From contig JBOEHK010000004.1 in the NCBI GenBank assembly GCA_050633885.1, positions 62,001 to 126,000 on the forward strand: DNA of 64,000 nt, written 5' to 3'. Below the pieces are notes generated by a model that saw only the letters and a list, made by a program, of their open reading frames with translations, was not told the origin of the DNA and searched no databases. The position numbers and the translations under genes are program-made. Positions 1 through 9,205 of the stretch are shown here, one piece after another; position 1 is the first letter of the stretch, and each line of letters starts with the position of its first letter. Source of the stretch: JAWSVE01 sp050633885 (GTDB lineage Bacteria > Pseudomonadota > Gammaproteobacteria > Pseudomonadales > Cellvibrionaceae).

Positions 1-1172
1 AATGCGAGGGCCCACGCGACGCCAGCAGGGTTAATTAATTTACCAGCAACAATGACTTTGATTCGATTGCGCAGTCCTTGTTCCGTTAATTTATTAACAA
101 TCCAAGGTAAGCTTTCTTTAATCGGTAATCCAACATAATCCATGAGAGGTTGTGGCGATGCGCCAGTTCCGCCATCGGCACTGTCAATGGTGATAAAGTC
201 GGGGGCAGATTCAATGCCTCGAATTCTAATTTCGTGAAATAAATCATCGATCCAAAGCTCGTCCCCGATGACCAGTTTAAAGCCGACAGGTTTTCCCGTA
301 ACGCGACGTATACGTTTAATCATGTCGAGCAAGTCGGCATTTGAATCGATATCGACATGCCGATTAGGGCTAAGTGAGGCTTCTCCTTCGTTAATTCCTC
401 TAATGCGAGCGACTTCTTTCGATACTTTTTCGGCTGGTAGTATTCCGCCTTTTCCTGGTTTGGCTCCTTGGCTTAATTTGATCTCAAACATTTTAATTTG
501 TGAGTGAGACGCCATTTCTTTTAATTTGTTATCGCAAAGCATGCCATCTTTTCCTCGGACACCATACTTAGCCGTACCAATTTGAAAAACAATATCGGCA
601 CCGCCTTCAAGATGATAAGGAGAGAGACCACCTTCGCCGGTATTTAACCAGCAGCCTGCTTTTGCTGCGCCACTTGATAAAGCTATGATAGCGGGTTTTG
701 ATATCGCCCCATAACTCATAGCAGAAATATTAAAAATAGAATCTGTTGAGTAAGGCTTTTCACAGTAGGGGCCAATAGTGACGGGAGAAGATTTTAACGC
801 ATCTTCATCGAGAGTAGGGAAGGCCGAATTCATAAACATGACTACGCCAGTTTCGTTTAAGTCACGCGTTGATCCAAAGGCAATACTACTGTCTACATTT
901 TTTGCAGCACGATAAACCCATTGACGGTCGGCTCTATTAAAAGGCAGCTCTTCTCGATCAGTGGCAAACCAATACGGTCGTAAAAATTCACCGATGTGCT
1001 CAAAAAAATATCTGAACCGACCGATGACGGGATAATTACTCCTTATCGTGTGGGTTTTTTGTGTGATGTCGATGACATAAAAAATCGCAATGATAATAAT
1101 GAGTCCAGCAATAATACTGACAAATAAAAACGATATTAAAGATAGAACACCCATTGTAAAACTGTCGAACAT
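1..1172 (-). CDS. FMN-binding glutamate synthase-family protein, partial (C-terminus beyond window)
   Basis: About 390 residues are readable from an ATG at 1172 and the frame stays open to the left edge, so the C-terminal part is missing. After one N-terminal membrane segment (about residues 8-33) the protein has blocks typical of the FMN/synthase domain of GltB-like proteins: GEGGLSPYHLEGG, KLSQGAKPGKGGILP and SADGGTGASPQPLMDYVG. Stand-alone, membrane-anchored members of this family are common. They lack the glutaminase domain of true glutamate synthase, and their substrate is not established. The EEP gene upstream on the same strand is about 70 bp away, so this gene may be read through from clsB. 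I am confident of the family but not of the reaction. Confidence 0.85.
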   Translation of the reverse strand, partial: MFDSFTMGVLSLISFLFVSIIAGLIIIIAIFYVIDITQKTHTIRSNYPVIGRFRYFFEHIGEFLRPYWFATDREELPFNRADRQWVYRAAKNVDSSIAFGSTRDLNETGVVMFMNSAFPTLDEDALKSSPVTIGPYCEKPYSTDSIFNISAMSYGAISKPAIIALSSGAAKAGCWLNTGEGGLSPYHLEGGADIVFQIGTAKYGVRGKDGMLCDNKLKEMASHSQIKMFEIKLSQGAKPGKGGILPAEKVSKEVARIRGINEGEASLSPNRHVDIDSNADLLDMIKRIRRVTGKPVGFKLVIGDELWIDDLFHEIRIRGIESAPDFITIDSADGGTGASPQPLMDYVGLPIKESLPWIVNKLTEQGLRNRIKVIVAGKLINPAGVAWALA

Positions 1173-1243
1173 GCCAGCAGGCCTCTCATAATTTTTTATA
1201 TTGTTGCAAACTTATGCTCAAAATGATGATTTAAATTATCGAC

Positions 1244-2011
1244 TCAATCGATAGAAAATTCTGCACATAACGGTCGATGATCTGAGAGACTGCTCCAATG
1301 AGGGTCATCCAAGCGCTTAGCATCCCAGAGTTTAATGTTTCGATAATAAATGCGGTCCAATTGTAACATGGGCAAGTGCGAAGGAAACGTTCTGGCGGGG
1401 CTACCTTTAATTTCTCTAAAGGCTTCTTTGACGCCTAATAAACTGGCCATTTTCTTATCAAGTGTGCATTTCCAGTCATTGAAGTCACCGGCGATAATGA
1501 GGGGGGCATCTTTCGGTATTTTACGTTTAACCATCTCCACAAGCGACTGGACTTGATGCCGTCTTTCAGACCCCAATAAACCTAAATGCATGCACACGAC
1601 ATGCAGTTTATTATCTATCGTGCCATGTAAAATGCCACGTTGTGAAAACTTAAATTGACTGACATCCGTGTTCTCCCATTGACTAAACGGCTTCTTGCAC
1701 AGAATGGCGTTTCCGTGATGGCCGTGTTGGTAAATGGCGTTTTTTCCATAGGCAAAATGTGGCCACATAGAATCGGCTAAGTATTCAAATTGAGCTTCGG
1801 GAATCCAGTTAGTGTGCTTTTGAGCGTGATGCTCGTGATTACCGAGAACTTCTTGTAAAAATACTAACTCGGCATCCACACTTCGAATAGCTTGTCTAAT
1901 TTCACCGAGGACAAAATTTTTGTTGTTTCGTGTAAAGCCTTTGTGAATATTATACGACAGTACTCGAAAGCGATTTGACTTAGGCGCGTGACCAGATTCA
2001 GTTCTAAACAT
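1244..2011 (-). CDS. Endonuclease/exonuclease/phosphatase (EEP) family protein, YbhP-like
   Basis: A 255-residue single-domain protein with the EEP fold signature in order: SYNIHKG (19-25), FLQEV (51-55, metal-binding Glu), HLGLLGSERRHQ (142-153), AGDFNDW (174-180), LDRIYY (218-223) and SDHRPL (243-248). These supply the metal ligands and catalytic Asp/His of Mg-dependent phosphodiesterases. There is no signal peptide, so it is probably cytosolic. Its start lies 6 bp after the clsB stop, so the two are co-transcribed. In E. coli ybhP sits next to clsB (ybhO) in the same way, which suggests a role linked to phospholipid metabolism, although the substrate of YbhP-type proteins is not known to me. 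DNA or RNA hydrolysis cannot be excluded. Confidence 0.85.
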   Translation of the reverse strand: MFRTESGHAPKSNRFRVLSYNIHKGFTRNNKNFVLGEIRQAIRSVDAELVFLQEVLGNHEHHAQKHTNWIPEAQFEYLADSMWPHFAYGKNAIYQHGHHGNAILCKKPFSQWENTDVSQFKFSQRGILHGTIDNKLHVVCMHLGLLGSERRHQVQSLVEMVKRKIPKDAPLIIAGDFNDWKCTLDKKMASLLGVKEAFREIKGSPARTFPSHLPMLQLDRIYYRNIKLWDAKRLDDPHWSSLSDHRPLCAEFSID

Positions 2012-2017
2012 AAATAA

Positions 2018-3232
2018 TTACAGCCAGTATCGTAGCAGTCGAGGAATCCATCCAAGCATTCGTCTCGTACCTTGTTGTTTGAAAATTTCCATTGTTATCT
2101 CACGAGAATTCGATTGATCGGTGAGAAAACTTTTTTCGATAACGCGGGTAGCATGAGGTGTATCGACGACAATATCGAATTCTACATCGTGAATAACACT
2201 GCGATGATTATAGTTTGTGCTACCCAATAAAAATAAGTCATCAATAATAGAGACTTTTTTATGCAGAATCGTTGGTTTGTATTCAAAAATTCGAATATTG
2301 TTTCTGAGAAGTTCTTCGTAATAGGTGGCGGTTAATAGTGGGAAAAACCTGATATCCGATTTTGCAGGAACAATAATTCGAACATCGGCACCGTTTTTGG
2401 CGGCTTGCTTAATACCGCGAACAATCATTCTTGGCGGCGAAAAATAAGGATTCACTATCCAAATTCTTTCCTTTGCTTTACTTAACTTTTCAGCAAGCAG
2501 CTTATTCTTTCTTTGTCGGGTCAGCGTGGTAATGTTGTTCCAGTAGTATTTGAAAATGCCTTGACCGAAAGTTGGCTTTCTTTTTGCCCACATATCATTA
2601 AAAACATCTGCAATGGCTTTAACGCCTGAACCACTGACAACCGCACCCAGATCGTGCCAGCTCTTACCTGACCTTTCTGTGCTGAGGTGATCAAGCGAGA
2701 TATTCTGACTACCGCACCATAATTTAAAATTATCGACGATACACATTTTTGCATGATGCCGTTGATTAATTTTAAAGACATAGGATAAAAAGCTACCAAA
2801 CCAAAAACTTTTAAAAAGAGCGCGATGATAATTTTCTGCCTGCCAAGGCAAGGGGTGAAATATTTTAATCAGTACGCCATTGTCTTCGAGCTTTTTTGCT
2901 ACTTTATTTCCGGTTTCAAGTGACCCAAAACCATCGAATAAAACGCGGACATCAACACCGCGTTTTTTGGCCGCGATCAAATGGTCGACGATGACTTTCC
3001 CTAGCTCATCAAAGTTAAAGATATACGTGGCTAGAATAATACTGGATGTTGCTTGATTAATATTGGTTGTTAATGCGTCAAAAAAATCATTATTATTTTC
3101 ATAAATGTGTTCTTCTGACCATGAATAGTCTTTCCATAGGCTGGTGGACCCGTGATTGGATTCGTCAGTAGATACACCATCGGGTTGAGAGGTTTCTGTG
3201 TGAGTTTGTTCTTGGAGGTCTGACGACTTCAA
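2018..3232 (-). CDS. clsB: Cardiolipin synthase B-like phospholipase D family protein
   Basis: A 404-residue protein with two phospholipase D HKD motifs: HHAKMCIVD (159-167) and LHKKVSIID (323-331), each followed by a Gly-Ser-x-Asn block (CGSQN, LGSTN). ClsB transfers a phosphatidyl group to make cardiolipin at the inner membrane and can also use phosphatidylethanolamine chemistry. The length matches ClsB (about 410 residues) and the protein lacks the two N-terminal membrane helices of ClsA. The first 40 residues are hydrophilic and poorly conserved. It is the first gene of a minus-strand operon with the EEP gene and diverges from recQ across a 95-bp gap. Assignment to the ClsB branch rests on the EEP neighbour and on length. 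Confidence 0.88.
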   Translation of the reverse strand: MKSSDLQEQTHTETSQPDGVSTDESNHGSTSLWKDYSWSEEHIYENNNDFFDALTTNINQATSSIILATYIFNFDELGKVIVDHLIAAKKRGVDVRVLFDGFGSLETGNKVAKKLEDNGVLIKIFHPLPWQAENYHRALFKSFWFGSFLSYVFKINQRHHAKMCIVDNFKLWCGSQNISLDHLSTERSGKSWHDLGAVVSGSGVKAIADVFNDMWAKRKPTFGQGIFKYYWNNITTLTRQRKNKLLAEKLSKAKERIWIVNPYFSPPRMIVRGIKQAAKNGADVRIIVPAKSDIRFFPLLTATYYEELLRNNIRIFEYKPTILHKKVSIIDDLFLLGSTNYNHRSVIHDVEFDIVVDTPHATRVIEKSFLTDQSNSREITMEIFKQQGTRRMLGWIPRLLRYWL

Positions 3233-3315
3233 AATATTACCCTGCTGTCAATAATAAATAATAGAAAATAACCAAAATGCAGATGATATAAATATTTTTT
3301 CTAGAGCATGCTAGG

Positions 3316-3321
3316 TATAAT
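3316..3321 (+). promoter_or_regulatory. TATAAT -10 element immediately upstream of recQ
   Basis: A perfect TATAAT lies only 6 bp before the recQ ATG, preceded by GCTAGG. There is no good -35 hexamer at 17 bp (an AT-rich stretch is there) and no convincing ribosome-binding site. If used, transcription would start at or within a few bases of the ATG and give a leaderless mRNA. It could instead be a chance match. Confidence 0.35.
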
Positions 3322-3327
3322 GGCGGA

Positions 3328-5544
3328 ATGTCTTCAACCGCACTGACTATTCTTCAGCAAACCTTCGGCTTCACTGAATTCCGAACCCCCCAAGAGGCGA
3401 TTATTAATCGTATTCTTGAGGGAGGGGATGCTTTGGTCCTAATGCCTACCGGTGGCGGAAAATCCCTATGCTACCAAATTCCAGCCATATTGCGAGAAGG
3501 CGTTGGTGTTGTTGTTTCACCCTTGATTGCTTTAATGGAAGATCAGGTCACAGCGCTGCAACAAGCCGGTGTTTCTGCTCGTTTTTTGAATTCTTCGTTA
3601 TCAACCGATGAGCAACGTGAAGTGGAACAAGCGCTATTAAAAGGGAAAATCGATTTATTGTATGTCGCTCCTGAACGGTTAAATCAATCGTATTTCCTAT
3701 CGCTACTCGATCATATTCCCATCGCGCTGTTTGCCATTGACGAAGCACATTGTGTGTCGCAATGGGGCCATGATTTCCGAGTCGATTACTTGCAGTTGAG
3801 TATTCTTCACGAGCGTTTTCCTCATGTACCTAGAGTCGCTTTAACGGCTACCGCTGATTCGCGCACCAGAAATGAAATCATACATCGTTTAGATCTAGCG
3901 TCAGCAGAACATTATGTCAGTGGCTTTGATCGCCCCAATATTCAATATCGCATTACAGAAAAAACAAACGCCAAACAACAGTTATTACAATTTATACGTC
4001 GTGAACACCAAAAAGATTCCGGCATTGTCTATTGTTTATCGCGCAGGAAAGTTGAACAAATGGCCGAGTGGCTTAATCAGAATAGTTTTAATGCGTTGCC
4101 ATATCATGCGGGACTATCAGCAGAGACACGCCGTGAAAATCAAACGCAATTTCTCAGAGAGGAAGGCGTTATCGTCGTCGCTACGATTGCATTTGGTATG
4201 GGTATCGATAAACCCGATGTTCGATTTGTAGCCCATTTAGATTTACCTAAAAGTTTAGAAGCATATTATCAAGAGACAGGAAGAGCTGGCCGCGACGGTA
4301 TGCCGGCCAATGCTTGGATGGCGTACGGCATTCAAGATGTTATCAAACTCAGACAAATGCTCGAGGCTTCACAAGGCAATGACGAATTTAAACAAGTAGA
4401 ACGACACAAATTAGATGCCATGTTGGGTTTTTGTGAAATCTCTACGTGTCGCCGTCAAACATTGCTGCAATATTTTTCAGATGAGTTAGATCAGCCTTGT
4501 GGCAATTGTGATACCTGTTTGCATCCGGTAGAAACGTGGGATGCAACCAATGCGGCGCAAAAAGCCTTGAGCTGTGTCTACCGCACCGGCCAACGATTTG
4601 GAGTGGGACATTTGTTAGATGTTTTGCAAGGCAAAGAAACGGATCGTGTCATCAACCTTGGCCATCATCAATTGAGTACGTTTGCGATTGGCAAAGATCT
4701 ATCCGAACAGCAATGGCGATCTGTGTTTCGGCAACTAGTCGCTCGTGGTTATATCACTGTGGATGTAGAAGGTTATGGCTCTCTCTATTTAACTGAAAAA
4801 AGCCGTCCTGTATTACGTGGTGAAGAAACGTTATTTTTAAGAAAAGACAGAGAAAAACAATTATCGAATAAAACATCCGGTAAAAATGCGAACAAGCATA
4901 ATCAACTAGCCGCATCGGATGATAAACAACTGTGGGAGATTCTTAGAACGCTGAGAAGTGAATTAGCGAAAGAGCAGGGCGTTCCTCCTTATGTTATCTT
5001 TCATGATGCGACCTTAATGGAGCTGGTTCAGTATCGACCGATTAACACTGATGAATTTTCAAAAGTGAATGGTGTGGGCAAAAGTAAATTAGAGCATTAC
5101 GCAAAAGATTTCATCAATGTCATTACAGAATTTGAAGAAAAAATGGCAATGCAGGATTCTTCTAACGACTCTGGTTATCACACTACTGGAGCAAGAAAAA
5201 ACGGTAGCACCCAACAAAAAGAATCGTCACAATTACAAACCTTAGACTTATTACATCAGGGGTTAACTGTTGAACAAATTGCTGAAGTAAGAGATTTAAA
5301 AGTCACTACCGTTTACACGCATATTAGCGAACTCATTGAAGACTCGGCGTTAGAGTTACACAAAGTTGTCGATTTGCCATCTTCAGTGGTTTCTATCGTC
5401 AATGATATGATGATAGAACAGCTATCGGATACTGATAAAATTGTCTTATCACCGATTTATGAAGCTCTAGATGCTGATGTGTCTTATGATATTTTAAAAT
5501 GTATACGGGCGAATATTTTAAAAGAGATGAAAAAAGCCTCATGA
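3328..5544 (+). CDS. recQ: ATP-dependent DNA helicase RecQ with C-terminal HTH extension
   Basis: A 738-residue RecQ, longer than the E. coli protein (about 610). Order: helicase core with Walker A MPTGGGKS (39-46), DEAH box (138-141) and motif VI QETGRAGRDG (315-324); zinc-binding Cys residues at 369, 374, 391 and 394; RQC winged-helix domain; HRDC domain near 530-600. A further 100 or so residues contain a helix-turn-helix of the HTH_40 type (LTVEQIAEVRDLKVTTVYTH). RecQ unwinds DNA 3'-5' in RecF-pathway repair and in fork processing. The start gives the normal RecQ N-terminus (LTILQQTFGF). The downstream lipoprotein gene overlaps the stop by ATGA. Confidence 0.97.
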   Translation: MSSTALTILQQTFGFTEFRTPQEAIINRILEGGDALVLMPTGGGKSLCYQIPAILREGVGVVVSPLIALMEDQVTALQQAGVSARFLNSSLSTDEQREVEQALLKGKIDLLYVAPERLNQSYFLSLLDHIPIALFAIDEAHCVSQWGHDFRVDYLQLSILHERFPHVPRVALTATADSRTRNEIIHRLDLASAEHYVSGFDRPNIQYRITEKTNAKQQLLQFIRREHQKDSGIVYCLSRRKVEQMAEWLNQNSFNALPYHAGLSAETRRENQTQFLREEGVIVVATIAFGMGIDKPDVRFVAHLDLPKSLEAYYQETGRAGRDGMPANAWMAYGIQDVIKLRQMLEASQGNDEFKQVERHKLDAMLGFCEISTCRRQTLLQYFSDELDQPCGNCDTCLHPVETWDATNAAQKALSCVYRTGQRFGVGHLLDVLQGKETDRVINLGHHQLSTFAIGKDLSEQQWRSVFRQLVARGYITVDVEGYGSLYLTEKSRPVLRGEETLFLRKDREKQLSNKTSGKNANKHNQLAASDDKQLWEILRTLRSELAKEQGVPPYVIFHDATLMELVQYRPINTDEFSKVNGVGKSKLEHYAKDFINVITEFEEKMAMQDSSNDSGYHTTGARKNGSTQQKESSQLQTLDLLHQGLTVEQIAEVRDLKVTTVYTHISELIEDSALELHKVVDLPSSVVSIVNDMMIEQLSDTDKIVLSPIYEALDADVSYDILKCIRANILKEMKKAS

Positions 5545-7214
5545 CTCTATTCCAGAGAAATAAAACATCTTTCTTTGTCGTATATATTCTTATTGCTTTT
5601 TTTTGTCTGAGTCTTCTAGCCTGTACAGATTCTGCCAATCCTAACAACTCGTCTAACGACAATCAAAATCTTATCGTTGAACCTCATCATACTCAAAATA
5701 ATTTCTCTCAATATTCTACTGCGAAAAATCATTCTTTCCTAAGTAAGAATCAAGACATTACAAACTTACAGGGTAAACACATTTCGATCGATTGTTGGTT
5801 TGAAATTCCAGATGATTTACCGGCTGAGCTAGAGGTTGAATGTGGGCGATGGCAAGCTCGATCAGAGTCGGTGAGCTCTCAATCATCACACACTGAATTT
5901 AATTTAACGTTCGTAGTGCTACGAGATAGCTCACCGGATCACAAAAAAGATCCGTTATTTTATTTGTCCGGCGGGCCGGGGAGTTCGACCTATTTAGAAA
6001 TAGACAATATTGACAGTTGGTATTACTGGGCTGAAATCGCCAAGCTTTCACGAGATATTGTTTTAGTCGATCAACGTGGTACAGGGTTAAGTCTGCCAAA
6101 ATTTGAATGTGATAATTATATAACATTTGTTCGAGATACTTTAAAAGAGAGCTTGCCAATAAAAGAAGAATATCAGCAAGCTTACACAGCAATTGAAAGC
6201 TGTTTGCAGCAAGCGAAGAAGAAGGGATTTAAACAAACAGATTATTCTACGTCATTAAGTGCGGTTGATATGAACAATATTGCCACAGCATTGGGCTACA
6301 CAGAATGGAATATTATGGGTGGCTCATACGGCACCCGGTTGGGGCTGGAATGGATGCGTCAAAACCCGAAGCAAATTCGCAGTGCAGTTCTAGATTCTGT
6401 TTATCCGCTGAATAAAGGTACGCTAGAGGAATGGCCGAAAACAATTCACAACGCCTTTTCGTATTTCTGGGATCGATGCGTTCAATCGTCAAACTGTTCG
6501 AATACAGAAGAAAATAAATCAGAAAATATTAAAAGCTCTCAACAATTAGAAAAAGAATTTTGGCAAGCGGTCGAGAAATTAGACAAGTATCCGCAATCGG
6601 TAACAATCCCCCTGTGGTATGGCGATTGGCCAATTGATGCAATGGTAAATGGCCATCGTTTTATGTCACTCGTGTATCAATCACTTTACGATGACAACTT
6701 ACAAGACGATATTCTACAGGCCATTAATGATATGAATGTCGATGCCGCCTTACTGAAGACAGATGCTATAAAAAAACTGGCGGAAAATTCTATCAACAGT
6801 GAATTAGCGGCCGAATTTAATGTGCTCACTTATTTTGCAATCGAATGTCGAGAAACTCCCATACCCAATAAAGAAACATATTACCAAGAACTTAATCGTT
6901 ATCCTCTGTTAAAAGACTATGCCGAACACGCGTATGCCTATGATCCCTGTTTGTTATTTGATAAGCGAGAAGATATTGAGGCTTTTCGTCAGCCATTAGA
7001 AAGTTCAGTTCCGACGTTAATTTTGTCGGGCGGCTATGATCCCGTCACGCCAACTCGTTGGGCAAAGGAATTAGAAACACGATTAAAAAATTCCATATTT
7101 TGGTACTTGCCGGATGTAGGTCACGGTGTGGTAAATAGCAATGTTTGCGTGCATCAGTCACTTCGTGCATTTTTAGATGAACCCAATAGTTTTTCTGTTC
7201 CGAATTGTCAGTGA
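5541..7214 (+). CDS. Alpha/beta hydrolase lipoprotein, TAP-like S33 peptidase family
   Basis: The likely start is the ATG at 5541, overlapping the recQ TGA. It gives a 557-residue protein with a lipoprotein signal: basic N-terminus, hydrophobic core and lipobox LSLLAC with Cys28. The mature part has the oxyanion loop SGGPGSS (143-149), DQRGTG (177-182), a nucleophile elbow GGSYG (Ser262), and late catalytic Asp500 (GGYDPVTP) and His528 (DVGHG). This is the layout of tripeptidyl aminopeptidase-like hydrolases (proline iminopeptidase type). It is probably an envelope-anchored exopeptidase of unknown substrate. An upstream in-frame start inside recQ would put 14 residues before the signal peptide and is unlikely. 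Confidence 0.85.
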   Translation: MTLFQRNKTSFFVVYILIAFFCLSLLACTDSANPNNSSNDNQNLIVEPHHTQNNFSQYSTAKNHSFLSKNQDITNLQGKHISIDCWFEIPDDLPAELEVECGRWQARSESVSSQSSHTEFNLTFVVLRDSSPDHKKDPLFYLSGGPGSSTYLEIDNIDSWYYWAEIAKLSRDIVLVDQRGTGLSLPKFECDNYITFVRDTLKESLPIKEEYQQAYTAIESCLQQAKKKGFKQTDYSTSLSAVDMNNIATALGYTEWNIMGGSYGTRLGLEWMRQNPKQIRSAVLDSVYPLNKGTLEEWPKTIHNAFSYFWDRCVQSSNCSNTEENKSENIKSSQQLEKEFWQAVEKLDKYPQSVTIPLWYGDWPIDAMVNGHRFMSLVYQSLYDDNLQDDILQAINDMNVDAALLKTDAIKKLAENSINSELAAEFNVLTYFAIECRETPIPNKETYYQELNRYPLLKDYAEHAYAYDPCLLFDKREDIEAFRQPLESSVPTLILSGGYDPVTPTRWAKELETRLKNSIFWYLPDVGHGVVNSNVCVHQSLRAFLDEPNSFSVPNCQ

Positions 7215-7256
7215 TACATTGGATTTCAAAACAAGTAGAAAACATAAATGTAAAAT

Positions 7257-8086
7257 ATGGCTATCATTTGGTGTCACGAGCGAACAATCTCGCAGCAAGA
7301 TGGCTCGCGAATTAAAAAATCTTACCAAGTAAGAAGCGCGGGTAACAGTTTACGCCTATACACCAATGGCGTTTTCCATAGCCAATATAACCCTCTATAT
7401 CCTATCGGCGGAACTATTTGGGATTTACTCGCATTACCCGCAATCTATTCCACCCATAAAATAAAACGTGTCTTGCTATTAGGTGTGGGTGGTGGGGCGG
7501 TTATTCAGCAATTAAAAAGTCTAATCGATTGCGAAGAAATAGTCGGTATAGAGCTTGATCCCATTCATATCAAGATCGCAAAAAAATATTTTAAAGTCAC
7601 AGCTAAAAAAAATAATATTAGTAAGAGCAGAGATAAAAACCGCAATCAGAATAAAAAGAAACCATGCAAAGTCACATTACATTGTGCAGACGCTATCAAA
7701 TGGTTAAAAGAATATCGCGGTAAAAAATTCGATCTCATCATTGATGATTTGTTTTTTGAAGAAGAGGGCGTTCCTCAAAGGGCAGTAGCAGCTGATTCTC
7801 AATGGTGCGGGCTCATCGCTAAACATTGTCATACCAGCGAACGGTTGTGATGAACTTTGACACACAGGCTGCGTTAAATGGGTGTGCTTTTGCGTCTGAT
7901 CCACAGTTGTCAAAAGACATTAAAGATCGGCAAAAATTCTTGATGTCAGGTTACGATAATCGTGTTGCTGCTTTTTATCGCAAAGCGATTGATCACGATA
8001 TGTTTCATTCAAGAATACTGTCTTTAAATAATGATCATAAAGGCTCGATAACAAAACGAATGAATGCAAAGGTTCGGGCTTTTTAA
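7257..8086 (+). pseudogene. Spermidine synthase-like methyltransferase-fold protein, split by a frameshift
   Basis: The first frame (7257-7850) encodes a spermidine synthase-like N-terminal part with the nucleotide-binding motif LLLGVGGGAVIQQL, an acidic loop GIELDP and DLIIDDLFFEE, then hits a stop. The sequence continues in another frame (up to 8086) with VVMNFDTQAAL, the expected next strand, and an ordinary C-terminal tail. Joined near 7835-7850 the two parts make about 275 residues, the usual length for this family. One missing base, or two extra, would explain the break. There is no homopolymer at the junction, which makes programmed slippage unlikely. Either the gene is inactivated or the base is a sequence error. 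Confidence 0.7.
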
Positions 8087-8354
8087 ACTTATTAGCCCAA
8101 ATAAAGAAACTGCTTTCTCTTGAGTAAGGCTTGGTTTCGAGTAATGAACGTTATCTTATTGATTTATACGATGAGTTATATATGATCTTCAAAAAGGAAT
8201 TTATGTGTCGGGCAGAGGATGGCGCTTCTTTCAACCTCCACTTCTTTTTAAATGCCCTTTTCCTTTGATTTGAATTAATTAAATGACCATGCTTGAAATC
8301 CTAGATAGGAGTCAAAGCGATAGAAAACAATAGTCTTTTGAATCAGGAGTAGAT

Positions 8355-8612
8355 ATGAGTGATGAAGAGTACATTGAATCTGAAATAACAGATTTCGATT
8401 CGATCAAGCAGTACATAGATACTATCGACAGGCGCGGATCCGAGATGGTGTTAAAGGATCATGGTAAAACTGTTGGTGCGATATTGACAGCCGAGCAGTA
8501 CGAGTGGTTTCTTGATCAATTGGATTCCCATCAAGATCTAGATTCAATTGTTAAAAGAGCAAATGACAAAGCGGGATCACAGGATTTGGAGAGCTTTAAA
8601 AAGGAGTTATAA
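8355..8612 (+). CDS. Type II antitoxin, Phd/YefM-like
   Basis: An 85-residue acidic protein. Residues 17-52 carry the Phd/YefM pattern: YIDTI, MVLKDHGKTVGAILTAEQY, where such antitoxins fold and bind DNA. The tail (about 53-85) is charged and helical, as expected of the part that wraps the toxin. A good ribosome-binding site (CAGGAG) precedes the ATG. The gene heads a three-gene cluster with a 54-residue ORF and a RelE/ParE toxin, all with strong ribosome-binding sites. By family precedent it neutralises the toxin and autorepresses the operon. Some relatives are annotated simply as prevent-host-death proteins. Confidence 0.8.
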   Translation: MSDEEYIESEITDFDSIKQYIDTIDRRGSEMVLKDHGKTVGAILTAEQYEWFLDQLDSHQDLDSIVKRANDKAGSQDLESFKKEL

Positions 8613-8614
8613 AA

Positions 8615-8779
8615 ATGAGTCAGTTAGACGATGGAAGCTTGACGCAAGAAGAACGAGCGGAGATATTGAAAAGAAAGCTGGAAATGACGGTCCAGAAAAA
8701 TGTAAAACAGGCGACACCTTTATCTGATCTCAAGAAGGAATCGGGGATCCCAGCTAAAGGAGATAAAAATGACATATAG
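8615..8779 (+). CDS. 54-residue protein encoded between antitoxin and toxin, unknown function
   Basis: The ORF starts 2 bp after the antitoxin stop with AAGGAG eight bases upstream of its ATG, and it overlaps the toxin start by 11 bp. The product is charged and mostly helical: an acidic N-terminal segment (MSQLDDGSLTQEERAEILKR), a lysine/valine-rich middle and a Gly/Lys tail. I recognise no family. Spacing, ribosome-binding site and overlaps say it is translated together with the toxin. It could be a second antitoxin, a toxin chaperone or regulator as in other three-component TA loci, or only a translational coupling device. Its function is inference. Confidence 0.6.
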   Translation: MSQLDDGSLTQEERAEILKRKLEMTVQKNVKQATPLSDLKKESGIPAKGDKNDI

Positions 8780-9032
8780 CGTGATTTTGCATAGGGAAGC
8801 AAAAAAAGATATTAAGAAGCTCCATCCGCAAATAAGAAACAGAGTTATAGCAGCACTCGATCACATTGCAGAAAATCCGTTCCTTCATGGCGCAATTTTG
8901 TTATCTGGGTATACAGATATGTATCGTTATAGAGTCGGCCACCATAGGATTGTGTACCGAATAAATGATAAGGAATTAGAAGTATTGATTTTGGATGCCA
9001 AGCCTAGAGGCGAGGTCTACAAAAAGTACTAA
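8769..9032 (+). CDS. Type II toxin, RelE/ParE family
   Basis: An 87-residue basic protein with the RelE/ParE layout: YSVILHREAKKDIKKLHPQI at the N-terminus (helix pair), then MYRYRVGHHRIVYRINDKEL (beta core with conserved Arg residues) and a short C-terminal strand, VLILDAKPRGEVY. RelE members cleave mRNA at the ribosome and ParE members poison gyrase. The YRYRVGHHRIVY pattern is closer to RelE-type mRNA interferases, but I cannot settle this by reading. The ribosome-binding site AAGGAGAT lies 4 bp from the ATG, inside the 54-residue ORF. It is the last gene of the TA operon. Confidence 0.85.
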   Translation: MTYSVILHREAKKDIKKLHPQIRNRVIAALDHIAENPFLHGAILLSGYTDMYRYRVGHHRIVYRINDKELEVLILDAKPRGEVYKKY

Positions 9033-9115
9033 GAATTAGCAATAAAAATTACTTATTCTTTGGTTAGATAAGGCTCTATAAAGTTGCAAGATTATAGGTT
9101 TTAATGATCTGCATT

Positions 9116-9145
9116 ATTAAGTCTCATCTGACCCCAGTTAATTAG
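9116..9145 (+). repeat. Copy 1 of a dispersed 30-bp repeat
   Basis: Begins ATTAAGTCTCATCTGACC and ends CAGTTAATTAG. It matches copy 3 (11821-11850) at about 25 of 30 positions and copy 2 (9756-9785) at about 21 of 30. Its inner part also occurs inverted at 9731-9749. It lies upstream of the secreted orphan gene. Confidence 0.6.
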
Positions 9146-9205
9146 TCAGGATCAAGCGGATCAGAGTAACTTTATTTGTAGAGACGTATCTGGAAGGAGA
9201 GTGGA

